Assembly: GCF_002355395.1 (NCBI RefSeq)
Contig: NZ_AP017315.1
Location: 868,001 to 932,000 of the forward strand
Length of the DNA stretch: 64,000 bases
Direction: 5' to 3'
Origin: Microcella alkaliphila
GTDB taxonomy: Bacteria; Actinomycetota; Actinomycetes; Actinomycetales; Microbacteriaceae
Shown: one piece after another, positions 42,984-51,197 of the stretch
Position numbering within the stretch: the stretch's first letter is position 1
Layout: each line of letters starts with the position of its first letter
The notes under the pieces: model-generated
The model's database searches: none
What the model saw: only the letters and a program-made list of their open reading frames with translations
Told to the model about the DNA's origin: nothing
Translations under genes and position numbers: made by a program

Positions 42984-43412
42984 ATGGAGCTCATCCCGAT
43001 CAACTGGCTCGCCGTCGGCGTCGCCTTCGTCGTCGTCTTTCTCGCCGGCGCCGTCTGGTTCGGCCCGAAGACGTTCTTCCCCGTCTGGTGGCGGGCACTC
43101 GGCAAAGACCCCGACGACATGGGCAGCGGCGGCATGAACATGGCCGTCATCTTCGGCGGCACCGCCATCGCCGCCGCCGTGCAGGTCATCGGCATCGCCC
43201 TCGCGATCGGCGTCGCAACCCTCGCGTTCGGTGCCGTCGGCCCGGTCGGCGGCCTGCTCATCGGCTTCACCCTCGGCGTCGTCTTTACGGCCGCCGGCTC
43301 GCTCTCGCACCGCCTGTTCGGGCAGCAGGGCTTCCGCGTGTGGCTGATTGAGGTGGGCAGCGACGTGCTCAACTACACCCTCGCCGGGCTGATCATCGGC
43401 CTCTTCGGTTAG
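42984..43412 (+). CDS. DUF1761 membrane protein
   Basis: This 142-residue protein has four hydrophobic helices and the DUF1761 pattern: INWLAVGVAFVVVFLAGAVWFGPKTFFPVWWRALGK-like start, then a long small-residue helix pair, and a C-terminal helix before GLIIGLFG. The function of the family is unknown. The ATG at 42984 follows TACGCT (42971-42976) by seven bases, indicating a leaderless mRNA. It is followed by two short genes on the same strand, the first of which uses a -10 box that overlaps this gene's stop. Confidence 0.85.
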   Translation: MELIPINWLAVGVAFVVVFLAGAVWFGPKTFFPVWWRALGKDPDDMGSGGMNMAVIFGGTAIAAAVQVIGIALAIGVATLAFGAVGPVGGLLIGFTLGVVFTAAGSLSHRLFGQQGFRVWLIEVGSDVLNYTLAGLIIGLFG

Positions 43413-43422
43413 CCTGCCGCGC

Positions 43423-44016
43423 GTGACGCCCACGCCGCCTGAATCCGCCGCCGACGCGGTCGAATGGATGCACGCCGACGACCGCGCGGCGCTCGCCGTC
43501 ACGGTCGCGCGGCTCACGCAGGCCGCACACCCGCACGATCACTTCGGCACGACGATCGGCGCGCGCAAGAGTCTGGGGTTCCTCCCGCGCGAGCAGACGT
43601 ATCGCCGGGCCGGGGTGGGCTGGCGGCTCGGGGTCGTCGCGGTCGACACCGATGGGCGGCTGTACGTCGTCGGCCAGATCGTGCGCGCAACCCGGCAGGT
43701 GCTGCCCGGCCACCAGGCCGAGTCGGCGCGCGAGCGGCGGGCAATGAAAGAGCAGCTCGTCGACGTGGGCTTCCCCGACGGCGCGACCGTGTTGCTCGAC
43801 GCCACCCCCGTCGCGAGCGGCGCTGCCGAAGCCGCCGGCCCGGTCGTCGTGCGCGACGGCCGCATTCTTATTCGGTGGATGCCCGGCGCGCCCGACAGTG
43901 CCCTGATGCCGCTTCCCAGCTACCTGGCCGAGCGCACCGAGCTCGCGCTCGCGCCGGCCGACCCGGCGCTCGCCGCCGCGCAGGCCGACCACGCGACAGA
44001 AACGGAGGCGCCGTGA
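43423..44016 (+). CDS. Hypothetical protein, actinobacterial type
   Basis: This 197-residue soluble protein has no domain that I recognise. Residues 60-120 form an alternating strand pattern (WRLGVVAVDTDGRLYVVGQIV) followed by a charged helix RQVLPGHQAESARERRAMKE. The C-terminal 40 residues are rich in Ala, Asp and Pro. GTG 43423 follows TAGCCT (43410-43415) by seven bases. Its stop overlaps the GTG of the DUF2461 gene, so the two may be co-translated. Codon use is like that of neighbouring genes, which supports it being real. Confidence 0.7.
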   Translation: MTPTPPESAADAVEWMHADDRAALAVTVARLTQAAHPHDHFGTTIGARKSLGFLPREQTYRRAGVGWRLGVVAVDTDGRLYVVGQIVRATRQVLPGHQAESARERRAMKEQLVDVGFPDGATVLLDATPVASGAAEAAGPVVVRDGRILIRWMPGAPDSALMPLPSYLAERTELALAPADPALAAAQADHATETEAP

Positions 44017-44672
44017 CGTTCGCCGGCTTCCACCCCGATGCTCCACGCTTCTACGCCGAACTCGCCGAGAACAACACGCGCGAGTGGTGGCAGGCGAATA
44101 AGGCGCGCTACGCCGAGACGGTGCGCGGGCCGGTCGAGCAGCTCGCCGATGTGCTCGGCGCCGAGTTCGGGCCGGTGAAGATCTTCCGCCCGCACCGCGA
44201 CGTGCGCTTCAGCGCCGACAAGCGGCCCATCAAGGATCACATCGGCTTCGTGACGACCCCCGCCGACGGCACCGCGCTCCACGGCCAGCTCAACGAGCAC
44301 GGCCTGATGCTTGCCGGCGGCGTCTACCAGCCGAGCCGCGACCAGCTGCGCCGCTTCCGTGCCCTCGTCGACGACAACCGGCTCGTCGGCGACCTCGAAG
44401 CGACTCTGGAGGAGCTTGAGGAGAGCGGCTTCACGATTATGCGGGAGGGCGCGCTCGCGACGGCTCCGCGCGGATACCCGCGCGAGCATCCGAAAATCGC
44501 GCTGTTGCAGCTGACGAGCCTCGCGATCGCGCGCACGCACCCGATCGACGACTGGATGTTCGGGGCTGAGGCCCTAGGCCGCATCCTGCAGGGATGGCGC
44601 CTCGTCTCGGACTGGAACGCCTGGCTGGTCGAGAACATCGGCCCCGCGGTCGACCCGGCGGCGGCGCGGTAG
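44013..44672 (+). CDS. DUF2461 family protein
   Basis: This 219-residue protein starts FAGFHPDAPRFYAELAENN and continues TREWWQANKARY, the signature of DUF2461 (TIGR02453). Further family segments are KIFRPHRDVRFSADKRPIKDH and PRGYPREHPKIALLQLTSL. The fold and function are unknown; members are widespread in bacteria and fungi. GGAGG precedes the GTG, which overlaps the stop of the previous gene. Its last 99 bases overlap the 3' end of the EamA gene on the other strand. Confidence 0.88.
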   Translation: MTFAGFHPDAPRFYAELAENNTREWWQANKARYAETVRGPVEQLADVLGAEFGPVKIFRPHRDVRFSADKRPIKDHIGFVTTPADGTALHGQLNEHGLMLAGGVYQPSRDQLRRFRALVDDNRLVGDLEATLEELEESGFTIMREGALATAPRGYPREHPKIALLQLTSLAIARTHPIDDWMFGAEALGRILQGWRLVSDWNAWLVENIGPAVDPAAAR

Positions 44673-45548
44673 GACGCGGCGGGCGGCTCCGGCCACGGCG
44701 GCGCGAATGGGCGCCTGCCCGATCAGGATGCCCGCGAACACGAGCGCGATGCCGCCGAATTGCAGGGCGGTGAGCGTCTCGCCGGTGACGGCCACGCCGA
44801 GCAGCACGCCCGTGACGGGGTTGAGCAGGCCGATGAGGCCCACGGCAGCGGCCGGGAGCTTCCGCAGGCCCATGTTCCAGCCGACGAACGCGGCGAGGGT
44901 TGCGACGAGGGAGAGGTAGGCGAAGGCGCCGAACTCGGTCGCCGTAACGGGGGCGGGCGCACCTTCGACGAGGACGGCGACGGGAACAATCGCGAGCCCA
45001 CCCGCGGTCAGCTGCCACGCCGTCATCGGCAGCAGGGGAGCACTGCCGCTCCAGCGCTTCGTGAAGATGAAGCCGACCGACGACATGAGCATGGCCGCGA
45101 GCGAGGCGAGCACGCCACCCGTGTTCACGGTGCCCGAGCCGGTCGCGAGCAGCGCGACGACGCCTGCGAAGCCGAGCCCCGCGCCGATGAGCGAGAACAG
45201 CTGCGGCTTCTCGCGAATCACGCCCCAGGCGACGAGCATCATCGCGATCGGGGCCATCGCCATGATCATCGACGCAATCGACGACGGCAGCAGCTGGGCG
45301 GCGACGTAGATCAGCACGAAGAATGCACCGATGTTCAGCACGCCGAGCACGAGCGAGCGCCACCACCAGACGCCGCGAGGCAGCACGCGCACGAACAGCA
45401 GCAAGAGCAGGCCGGCAGGCAGGGCCCGCCAGACGGCGCCCCACAGCGGGGCGTCGGCGGGTAGCCACGTCGAGGTGACGACGTAGGTCGAGCCCCACGC
45501 GATGGGCGCGATCGCGGTGATGAGCATCCAGCGCCAAATATTTTCCAT
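44574..45548 (-). CDS. EamA family transporter under MarR control
   Basis: This 324-residue carrier has ten membrane helices in two EamA repeats (AIAPIAWGSTYVVTSTWLP and AYLSLVATLAAFVGWNMGL), as in YedA/RhaT-like exporters. The tail after residue 280 is Arg-rich and overlaps DUF2461 on the other strand. ATG 45548 is chosen because TATTAT lies seven bases upstream on the minus strand (45561-45556). An ATG at 45557 and one at 45527 are alternatives. It is divergent from a MarR regulator, with operators over both promoters, so it probably exports the compound that the MarR protein senses. Confidence 0.88.
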   Translation of the reverse strand: MENIWRWMLITAIAPIAWGSTYVVTSTWLPADAPLWGAVWRALPAGLLLLLFVRVLPRGVWWWRSLVLGVLNIGAFFVLIYVAAQLLPSSIASMIMAMAPIAMMLVAWGVIREKPQLFSLIGAGLGFAGVVALLATGSGTVNTGGVLASLAAMLMSSVGFIFTKRWSGSAPLLPMTAWQLTAGGLAIVPVAVLVEGAPAPVTATEFGAFAYLSLVATLAAFVGWNMGLRKLPAAAVGLIGLLNPVTGVLLGVAVTGETLTALQFGGIALVFAGILIGQAPIRAAVAGAARRVLPRRRRVDRGADVLDQPGVPVRDEAPSLQDAA

Positions 45549-45582
45549 GGAAGACATAATATCTTCCAGGGAAGGTAATATT
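45543..45582. promoter_or_regulatory. Double TTCC-N2-GGAA operator between EamA and MarR genes
   Basis: Two perfect TTCC-N2-GGAA palindromes lie at 45543-45552 and 45564-45573, with centres exactly 21 bases apart, about two helical turns. The first covers the proposed EamA start; the second lies between TATTAT (EamA, minus strand) and TAATAT (MarR, plus strand, 45576-45581). A regulator bound there would block both leaderless promoters. The flanks are AT-rich and partly symmetric, unlike the surrounding DNA. Confidence 0.7.
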
Positions 45583-45588
45583 CCCCGC

Positions 45589-46227
45589 GTGAGTAATTTC
45601 TCAGGCAGCGACGCCGACGCCCCGCGCGAGACTGACCCTCGCGAGGCCGACCCTCGCGAGGCCGACCCCCGCGAGGCTGACCCTCGCGAGACCGACCCGC
45701 GCGACAGCGACCGGGTCGCGAGCATTCAAGCCGAGTGGCGCCGCGAACGCCCCGAGATCGACCCAAGCCCGCAGGGCATTATCGGGCGCCTGCACCGCGT
45801 CGCCGCATACCTCACGACCGAGCTCGAGGCGGTCTATCGAGAGTTCGATCTCTCGACCGGTGAGTTCGACGTGCTCGCCGCGCTGCGCCGCGCGGGGGAG
45901 CCTTACGAGCGCACCCCCAGCGAGCTGGCCGAGCGCACCATGATCACGAGTGGCGGCCTCACGAAGCGCTGCGACCGCCTCGAGACGGCCGGGCTGATCG
46001 AGCGCCGGGTCGCCGAATCTGACCGCCGCGGTCGCGTCGTCGCGCTGACCCCGGCCGGCCTCGACCTGATCGATCGCGCCTACGCCGCCCACATGCGCAA
46101 CGAGCATCGGCTCATCGCCGCCCTTGATGAGGATGATCGGGGCGCGCTCCAAGGAGGGCTCGCGCGCTGGCTCGCCCACTTCGAGGCGCCGGGCCGCGTC
46201 ATCGAGGCCTTGCCAGCAAAAACATGA
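45589..46227 (+). CDS. MarR family transcriptional regulator with repeat tail
   Basis: This 212-residue protein has a MarR winged helix core from about residue 60: IGRLHRVAAYLTTELEAVY, then FDVLAALRRAGEPYERTPSELAERTMITSGGLTKRCDRLE (recognition helix and wing), and VVALTPAGLDLIDRAYAAHM. The first 50 residues are not part of the family and contain five copies of an acidic E-x-D-P-R repeat. GTG 45589 follows TAATAT by seven bases, so the mRNA should be leaderless. It probably represses itself and the EamA exporter through the two palindromes. Confidence 0.9.
   Translation: MSNFSGSDADAPRETDPREADPREADPREADPRETDPRDSDRVASIQAEWRRERPEIDPSPQGIIGRLHRVAAYLTTELEAVYREFDLSTGEFDVLAALRRAGEPYERTPSELAERTMITSGGLTKRCDRLETAGLIERRVAESDRRGRVVALTPAGLDLIDRAYAAHMRNEHRLIAALDEDDRGALQGGLARWLAHFEAPGRVIEALPAKT
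45628..45702 (+). repeat. Five tandem 15-base repeats in the MarR N-terminus
   Basis: Five in-frame copies of a 15-base unit encode E-(T/A)-D-P-R. Third positions vary between copies (CCT, CCC, CCG), so the array is not very recent. The encoded stretch is acidic and disordered and precedes the DNA-binding core. Copy number could vary between strains by slippage. Confidence 0.85.
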
Positions 46228-46251
46228 AATTCGTATCAGTAGAATGTGCTC

Positions 46252-47406
46252 GTGGATCTTCTTGATGTCGGCCGTGTCGTCCTGGGCCTCGCGCTCCTGA
46301 TCGCCGGCGGGGAGGCGCTCGTGCGCGGCGCCTCAACCCTCGCCACACGCCTCGGCATCGCGCCGCTCGTCGTCGGCCTTGTCATCGTGTCGGCGTCGAC
46401 CAGCGCGCCCGAGCTTGCGGTCACCGTCGGCGCCGTCGCCGCTGGCGACCCCGACCTTGCGGTCGGCAATGTCGTCGGCTCGAACATCGTGAACGTGCTG
46501 TTCATCCTCGGCCTATCGGCGATGTTCCTGCCGCTCATCGTGAAGCGGCAGCTGGTGCGCTTTGACATTCCGGTCATGGTCGGCATCACGATCTTGTTGC
46601 TCGCGCTCTCGCTCGATGGGGAGATCACGCAACTCGACGGCATCTTGCTCTTTGCCGCCGCAGCCGTTCACGTGGCCATGAGCTTCTGGTTCAGCAAACG
46701 CGACCCCGAGCTCGCGGGCGATCTCGACATTCCGGCGGCCCCGTCCAAACTGTCTCCCGCTGCGCAGATCGCCGCAGCCGTTGCCTTCGTGCTCGTCGGT
46801 ATCGGGCTGCTGGTTCTCGGCGCAGGGTTCCTGGTTGAAGGCGCGTCCAACATTGCAACCGGGTTTGGCGTCTCGAGCCTCGTCATCGGCCTCACCGTCG
46901 TCGCCATCGGCACGAGCCTGCCCGAACTCGTCACCTCGATCGTCGCGGTGCGCCGGGGTGAGCGCGACATTGCGGTCGGGAACATCGTTGGCAGCAACAT
47001 CTTCAACATCGGTGTCGTGCTCGGAATCCCCGCGATGTTCTTCCCGGCGGGTATTCCCGTCGCCGCGTCGGCCATCGCACTCGATCTGCCGCTCGCCCTC
47101 GCCGCCGCGGTCGCGCTGCTGCCGATCGCCTTCACCGGATTCGCGATCGCGCGCTGGGAGGGCGGTCTTTTCGTCGCCCTTTACGTTGCGTACACCGTGT
47201 ACCTGATCCTGAACGCGGTGCAGCACGACGCCCTCAGCGGTTTCACGACGGTCATGGTCTTCTTCGTTTTGCCGCTCGTCGCGATCACCCTGATCGCCAT
47301 CACGGCGTACGAGGTGGGTCTCATCAGGGGTCGCAGGCAGGCCGCCGACCCCGAGCGAGATTCGGCGGCGCCTAGCCCAGCAGACCCTTCATCTGCGAGT
47401 AGATGA
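46252..47406 (+). CDS. CaCA family calcium/sodium antiporter (YrbG-like)
   Basis: This 384-residue membrane protein has ten helices in two inverted repeats, each with the alpha motif of cation/calcium exchangers: SASTSAPELAVTVGA with GNVVGSNIVNVLFILG, and AIGTSLPELVTSIVA with GNIVGSNIFNIGVVLG. It exchanges calcium for sodium or protons. GTG 46252 follows TAGAAT (46240-46245) by six bases; an upstream GTG at 46246 is less likely. The C-terminal tail is hydrophilic. Its last 35 bases overlap the end of the SDR gene on the other strand. Confidence 0.94.
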   Translation: MDLLDVGRVVLGLALLIAGGEALVRGASTLATRLGIAPLVVGLVIVSASTSAPELAVTVGAVAAGDPDLAVGNVVGSNIVNVLFILGLSAMFLPLIVKRQLVRFDIPVMVGITILLLALSLDGEITQLDGILLFAAAAVHVAMSFWFSKRDPELAGDLDIPAAPSKLSPAAQIAAAVAFVLVGIGLLVLGAGFLVEGASNIATGFGVSSLVIGLTVVAIGTSLPELVTSIVAVRRGERDIAVGNIVGSNIFNIGVVLGIPAMFFPAGIPVAASAIALDLPLALAAAVALLPIAFTGFAIARWEGGLFVALYVAYTVYLILNAVQHDALSGFTTVMVFFVLPLVAITLIAITAYEVGLIRGRRQAADPERDSAAPSPADPSSASR

Positions 47407-48190
47407 GGCCGGCGGCCTTCTTCGGGTTCAGGCGCGACAGGCGCGACATGAACCGCGCATCCTGGCCGATGAAGATCTCGTAGCTGCCCTTCTCGATCGC
47501 CTCGATGATCTGGCTCCCCGCCTCGGCGGGCGCCGTCGTCTTGCGGGCCTTGTCTCCCGCCGCCTCCGTAAGCTTCTGCATTTCTTCGTCGGTCATGACC
47601 CCAGAGTTGATGCTGATGTTCGTGCCAATCGCGCCGGGGAAAACCCCGGTGACCGATACGCCCGTCTCCATGAGTTCCGAGTGCAGGGCGCGGCTCAACT
47701 GGGCGACGGCCGCCTTGGTCGCGCCGTAGACCCCTTGGCCGGGAACGGGCGCATAGGCACCCATGCTCGCGACGTTCACGATCGCCGCCTCGGGGCGCGC
47801 GACGAGGTGCGGCAGGAACGCCTTGATCGTGTTCAGCACCCCGTAGAGGTTCACGTCGATGACGCGCTCGATCTGGTCCCAGTCGAGGTCGTTCACCGGC
47901 ACGAACTTCTGAATGATGCCGGCGATGTTGAGCAGGCCGTCGACCTGGCGGTGCTGGGCGATGATCGCGGCCGGCAGGGCGAGCACGGCGTCGCGGTCGG
48001 TGATATTGACGACGTGGGTGGTGACACGGCCGGGCAGCCCCTCGGCGAGGGCCGCGGTTTCGGCGAGCCCCGACTCGCTGAGGTCGAGCGCGGCGACGTG
48101 GCCACCCTTTCGGGCGATGCCGAGGGCAACCTCGCGGCCAATGCCGTTCCCGGCTCCGGTGATGGCGAAAACTTTGCCGGTGATCTGCAT
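47372..48190 (-). CDS. Short-chain dehydrogenase/reductase
   Basis: This 272-residue enzyme is a classical SDR. The cofactor motif is TGAGNGIGREV, followed by LNIAGIIQ (NNAG equivalent), catalytic Ser in VNVASMGAYAP and the YGATKAAV active-site Tyr and Lys. The Asp after the second strand (AALDLSES) suggests NAD rather than NADP. AGGAG lies upstream of the ATG at 48190. The substrate is unknown; the long C-terminal helix region is seen in SDRs acting on lipophilic alcohols. It ends convergently with the antiporter gene. Confidence 0.92.
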   Translation of the reverse strand: MQITGKVFAITGAGNGIGREVALGIARKGGHVAALDLSESGLAETAALAEGLPGRVTTHVVNITDRDAVLALPAAIIAQHRQVDGLLNIAGIIQKFVPVNDLDWDQIERVIDVNLYGVLNTIKAFLPHLVARPEAAIVNVASMGAYAPVPGQGVYGATKAAVAQLSRALHSELMETGVSVTGVFPGAIGTNISINSGVMTDEEMQKLTEAAGDKARKTTAPAEAGSQIIEAIEKGSYEIFIGQDARFMSRLSRLNPKKAAGLIYSQMKGLLG

Positions 48191-48235
48191 GACGCTCCTT
48201 GACTGTGGTGCGCGCGATGGCGCGATTCTCACAGG

Positions 48236-48841
48236 CTAGGGCTCGTTCGACCGATCGGTCAGGGCCGAACGTCCCGCATCGTGAATGCGATGAGTCTCGC
48301 CGCGCCTGGGCGGTGTGTAGGTGCAGGTGTCGCCCGAGCAGAGCGTCGGCTTTTCGCGAGACACGCGCCGCGCAAGCTCGCACCCCAGGCAGTAGCCGAA
48401 GGCGGCCTCCGCGAACAGCAGCGCGAGGCAGATCGCGCAGATGGTTTGGGCAATTGCGGGCGCGAGCCCGAGCCAGCCCAACGCGAAACAGCCGGTGAGC
48501 GCCATGCCGAAGCCGAGCATCCAGGCGAGCTTCTTTGATCGGGCGTCGACCCATTCGGGGCGCTGCGGCCGCGTGATGAGCGTGCCGAGCGCGAGCGTCG
48601 GCGTCCACCGGGTGCCGACGAACAGGCGCAGGTACATCTCGAGGGCGAAGGCGATGCCGAACAGCTGCATCGGCCGCAAGTCTCCCGTCAGCACGCTGTG
48701 CTGCCACGCGGCGAATCCGGCAAGAAACAGGATGCCCGCCGACGCGCGCACGGCGCGCTCGTTGACGACGGGAACATCGATTCCGATAACCCACTGCCCA
48801 ATCACCGGTCGTTCGCGCACTTCGGGGGGTGTGGTCGACAT
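48236..48841 (-). CDS. DUF4395 membrane protein, CsoR/CstR-type promoter
   Basis: This 201-residue protein has four hydrophobic helices and the DUF4395 pattern: VPVVNERAVRASAGILFLAGF, FALEMYLRLFVGTRWTPT and a C-terminal Cys pair region AFGYCLGCELARR. Two further Cys occur in TLCSGDTCTY. DUF4395 proteins are often linked to rhodaneses, thioredoxins or sulfide/persulfide handling, but the function is not established. ATG 48841 follows TATAGT by six bases, and a perfect palindrome lies over the promoter. The Cys pairs suit a thiol or metal function, which remains an inference. Confidence 0.85.
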   Translation of the reverse strand: MSTTPPEVRERPVIGQWVIGIDVPVVNERAVRASAGILFLAGFAAWQHSVLTGDLRPMQLFGIAFALEMYLRLFVGTRWTPTLALGTLITRPQRPEWVDARSKKLAWMLGFGMALTGCFALGWLGLAPAIAQTICAICLALLFAEAAFGYCLGCELARRVSREKPTLCSGDTCTYTPPRRGETHRIHDAGRSALTDRSNEP

Positions 48842-48847
48842 GCCGAC

Positions 48848-48866
48848 ACTATACCCCATGGGGTAT
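48848..48866 (-). promoter_or_regulatory. DUF4395 promoter with CsoR/CstR-like palindrome
   Basis: ATACCCCATGGGGTAT at 48851-48866 is a perfect 16-base palindrome. It overlaps the TATAGT -10 element (minus strand, 48853-48848). ATACCC...GGGTAT is the operator form of the CsoR/CstR/RcnR family of copper- or persulfide-sensing repressors. No gene of that family lies in this window, so the repressor must be encoded elsewhere. Confidence 0.65.
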
Positions 48867-48934
48867 CTGAACGGTCGCGTGCGGTCGCTCCCGAGCCACC
48901 GCCCATTGCCAGGTACCGGTGCCACGCTTGCGGC

Positions 48935-49576
48935 ATGGCCGTCCTGCCGATGTTCCCGCTCGGGTCCGTGCTGTTTCCGTACATGCCGACCGCGCTGCGC
49001 ATCTTCGAAGAGCGCTACATCGTGATGCTTTCCGAGATCCTCGGCAACGAGCCGGCCGAGTTCGGCATCGTGCTCATCGAGCGCGGCAGTGAGGTTGGCG
49101 GGGGAGAGCAGCGCTTCCCGATCGGAACCGTCGCCCGCATCACCCAAGTGCAGACGAGTGAGGGCTTCATCGGCCTCGTCGCGCAGGGCGACCGGCGCAT
49201 CGAGGTCACCGAGTGGCGTCCCGACGACCCGTACCCGCTTGCCGACGTGCGCGAGGTGCCGAGTTTCAACGTCGACGACGAAGTTTTGCCGCTCATGGCC
49301 GAGGTCGACTCGGTGGTGCGTGCCACGATCGCCCAGGCGAGCGAGTTCATGGAGGTTCCGTGGCCGGCCGATATCCAGCTCGATGACGATCCCCGAGCAT
49401 CCATCTGGCAGTTGGCGGCGATCGCGCCGCTCGGCCCGCTCGACCAGCAAAAGCTGCTGCGCAGCGAGACACCCGAACAGCTGCTCACGGCGACGCGCGA
49501 ACTCACCCTCGAGGCCGCCGAGATGCTGACCCTGACCGGCGACTGGGACGACGAGATCGATACCCTCGAGCCGTGA
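48935..49576 (+). CDS. LON N-terminal substrate-binding domain protein
   Basis: This 213-residue protein matches the LON_substr_bdg domain alone, without the AAA or protease parts: VLPMFPLGSVLFPYMPTALRIFEERY, FGIVLIERGSEVGGGE and GTVARITQVQTSEGFIGLVAQGDRRIEV. Free-standing forms are common in actinobacteria; their role, perhaps as adaptors or chaperone-like proteins, is not known. A CACGCT element lies six bases before the ATG at 48935, again suggesting no leader. Its stop overlaps the GTG of a small membrane protein gene. Confidence 0.92.
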   Translation: MAVLPMFPLGSVLFPYMPTALRIFEERYIVMLSEILGNEPAEFGIVLIERGSEVGGGEQRFPIGTVARITQVQTSEGFIGLVAQGDRRIEVTEWRPDDPYPLADVREVPSFNVDDEVLPLMAEVDSVVRATIAQASEFMEVPWPADIQLDDDPRASIWQLAAIAPLGPLDQQKLLRSETPEQLLTATRELTLEAAEMLTLTGDWDDEIDTLEP

Positions 49577-49755
49577 CCCCGATCGACGCCCTGCCGATTC
49601 CTGCCGACCCCGCGACCGCGTCGTGGGCGATTCCGGTGTTCGCGCTCATGGCGCTCACCACCGTCATCGTGCTCGTCTGGCAGACGGTCCGCTACTTCCG
49701 CGACAACCGCGACGACGATCAGGATGCGCGCCGCGGCCCCGACGACGCGGCGTAG
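49573..49755 (+). CDS. Small single-helix membrane protein
   Basis: This 60-residue protein has one membrane helix (WAIPVFALMALTTVIVLVW) and a charged C-terminal tail, VRYFRDNRDDDQDARRG. It overlaps the stop of the LON-domain gene (GTGA), so the two are coupled. It has no recognised family, but small proteins of this plan often act as membrane anchors. The glycine riboswitch leader begins 20-60 bases downstream. Confidence 0.65.
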   Translation: MTPIDALPIPADPATASWAIPVFALMALTTVIVLVWQTVRYFRDNRDDDQDARRGPDDAA

Positions 49756-49814
49756 CGCAGGGAACACGCCGGCTTGGTACGCTGAGCTCACAACTGCACA
49801 CTCGGCCGTCACAG

Positions 49815-50025
49815 CGCGCGGAAGAGTCCCCGGCCACGCCGGGGCGCCGAAGGAGCAAGCCTCCCCGCCAATCTCTCAGGCACCCGTACCGCGCGCCGCA
49901 GGCCACTCTGAAAAGCAGGGCGAGCATCCCCAGCGATGCCCGACTCTCGCCCACGGTGAAAGCGCGACCGGCATGGCCCGGCCCGCGAAGCTCTCAGGCA
50001 CCATGACAGAGGGGGAGTTCCGAAG
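49815..50025 (+). promoter_or_regulatory. Tandem glycine riboswitch
   Basis: Two aptamers are read from the conserved cores. The first runs from GGAAGAGTCCCC to about 49900 and includes GCCGAAGGAGCAAGC and CTCTCAGGCA. The second includes GGTGAAAGCGCGAC, GCTCTCAGGCA and GACAGAGGGGGAG. A short linker joins them. The tandem arrangement lies upstream of gcvT, the position known for glycine riboswitches that switch on glycine cleavage when glycine is high. A TACGCT element at 49778-49783 is the likely promoter. Confidence 0.93.
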
Positions 50026-50054
50026 CCCCGCACCGTCGCGCCCAAAGGAACTCC

Positions 50055-51194
50055 ATGACCGAGTCCGTCACACCCCCGCCGAAAGCCTCGCCGCTGCACG
50101 CCGAGCACGAGTCGCTCGGCGCCTCGTTCACCGACTTTGGCGGCTGGCTCATGCCGGTGCGGTACAGCTCCGACCTTGCCGAACACCACGCGGTGCGCAG
50201 GGCCGCCGGCCTGTTCGACATCTCGCACATGGCCGAGATCGCCGTCAGCGGACCGGACGCCGGCGCCTACCTCGACGAGGCGCTCGCCGGCCGGCTCTCG
50301 ACCCTGCCGCTGATGAAGGCGAAGTACTCGCTGCTGCTGGCCGACAACGGTGGCATCATCGACGACCTCATCGTGTATCGCACGGGCGAGGTCGAGTGGT
50401 TGGTCGTCGCGAACGCCGGCAACCGCGGGCCCGTCGTCGAGGCACTGCACGCCCGCCGCGGCGTCCACGAGGTCGAACTCGTCGACCTCACCGAGCAAAC
50501 AGCGCTGATCGCCCTGCAGGGGCCGGCAGCCCAGCGCATCCTTGAACGCGTCGAGGGCCTCGGTACCACCGATGAGCTGTCGCTCGGCACCACGATCGAG
50601 ACGCTCCGCTACTACGCCGCGATGGGCATGGCGTGGCGCGGCGGGTCTGTTCTCGTTGCCCGCACCGGCTACACCGGCGAGGACGGCTTCGAGCTCTACG
50701 TCGACGTCGCCGACGCGGCCGAGCTGTGGCGCGCGATTCTTGCCGAGGGAGAGGCCGACGGACTCGTGCCCTGCGGGCTCGCCGCCCGCGACACGCTGCG
50801 CCTCGAAGCGGGGATGCCCCTCTACGGTCACGAGATCGGTCGCGAGACCCTGCCGGTGCAGGCGGGGCTGGGCCGCGTCGTCGTGACCGACAAGCCGCAC
50901 TTCGTCGGCAAGGAGGCCGTCGAGAAGGGCCCCGCGGCCGACGCGCCGATACTTGTGGGGCTCGTCGGCGAGGGCCGGCGCGCCGCCCGCGCCGACTATC
51001 CCGTCGTCGACGGCGACCGCGAGGTCGGCGTCGTGACGAGCGGGGCGCTGTCGCCCACGCTCGGCGTCCCGATCGCGATGGCGCACGTGCATCCCAATGT
51101 CGCCGCTCACGGAACGGCGCTCGCCGTCGACGTGCGGGGCACGCCCATCCCGTTTTCTGTTGTTCCCCTTCCCTTCTACAAGCGAGAGGCGTAA
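50055..51194 (+). CDS. gcvT: Glycine cleavage T protein (aminomethyltransferase)
   Basis: GcvT, 379 residues, transfers the one-carbon unit from aminomethyl-lipoyl-GcvH to tetrahydrofolate, releasing ammonia. Family segments are [64 protein letters not shown] and [19 protein letters not shown]. The ATG at 50055 has AAAGGAA upstream and lies 30 bases after the riboswitch. It is the first gene of gcvT-gcvH-gcvP; the shared GcvL (lipoamide dehydrogenase) is not in this window. Confidence 0.97.
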   Translation: MTESVTPPPKASPLHAEHESLGASFTDFGGWLMPVRYSSDLAEHHAVRRAAGLFDISHMAEIAVSGPDAGAYLDEALAGRLSTLPLMKAKYSLLLADNGGIIDDLIVYRTGEVEWLVVANAGNRGPVVEALHARRGVHEVELVDLTEQTALIALQGPAAQRILERVEGLGTTDELSLGTTIETLRYYAAMGMAWRGGSVLVARTGYTGEDGFELYVDVADAAELWRAILAEGEADGLVPCGLAARDTLRLEAGMPLYGHEIGRETLPVQAGLGRVVVTDKPHFVGKEAVEKGPAADAPILVGLVGEGRRAARADYPVVDGDREVGVVTSGALSPTLGVPIAMAHVHPNVAAHGTALAVDVRGTPIPFSVVPLPFYKREA

Positions 51195-51197
51195 GCC

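Noticed and set aside
45628..45702. Short tandem repeat considered as a CRISPR array
   Set aside because: Units are 15 bases, contiguous, in frame with a coding sequence and have no spacers.
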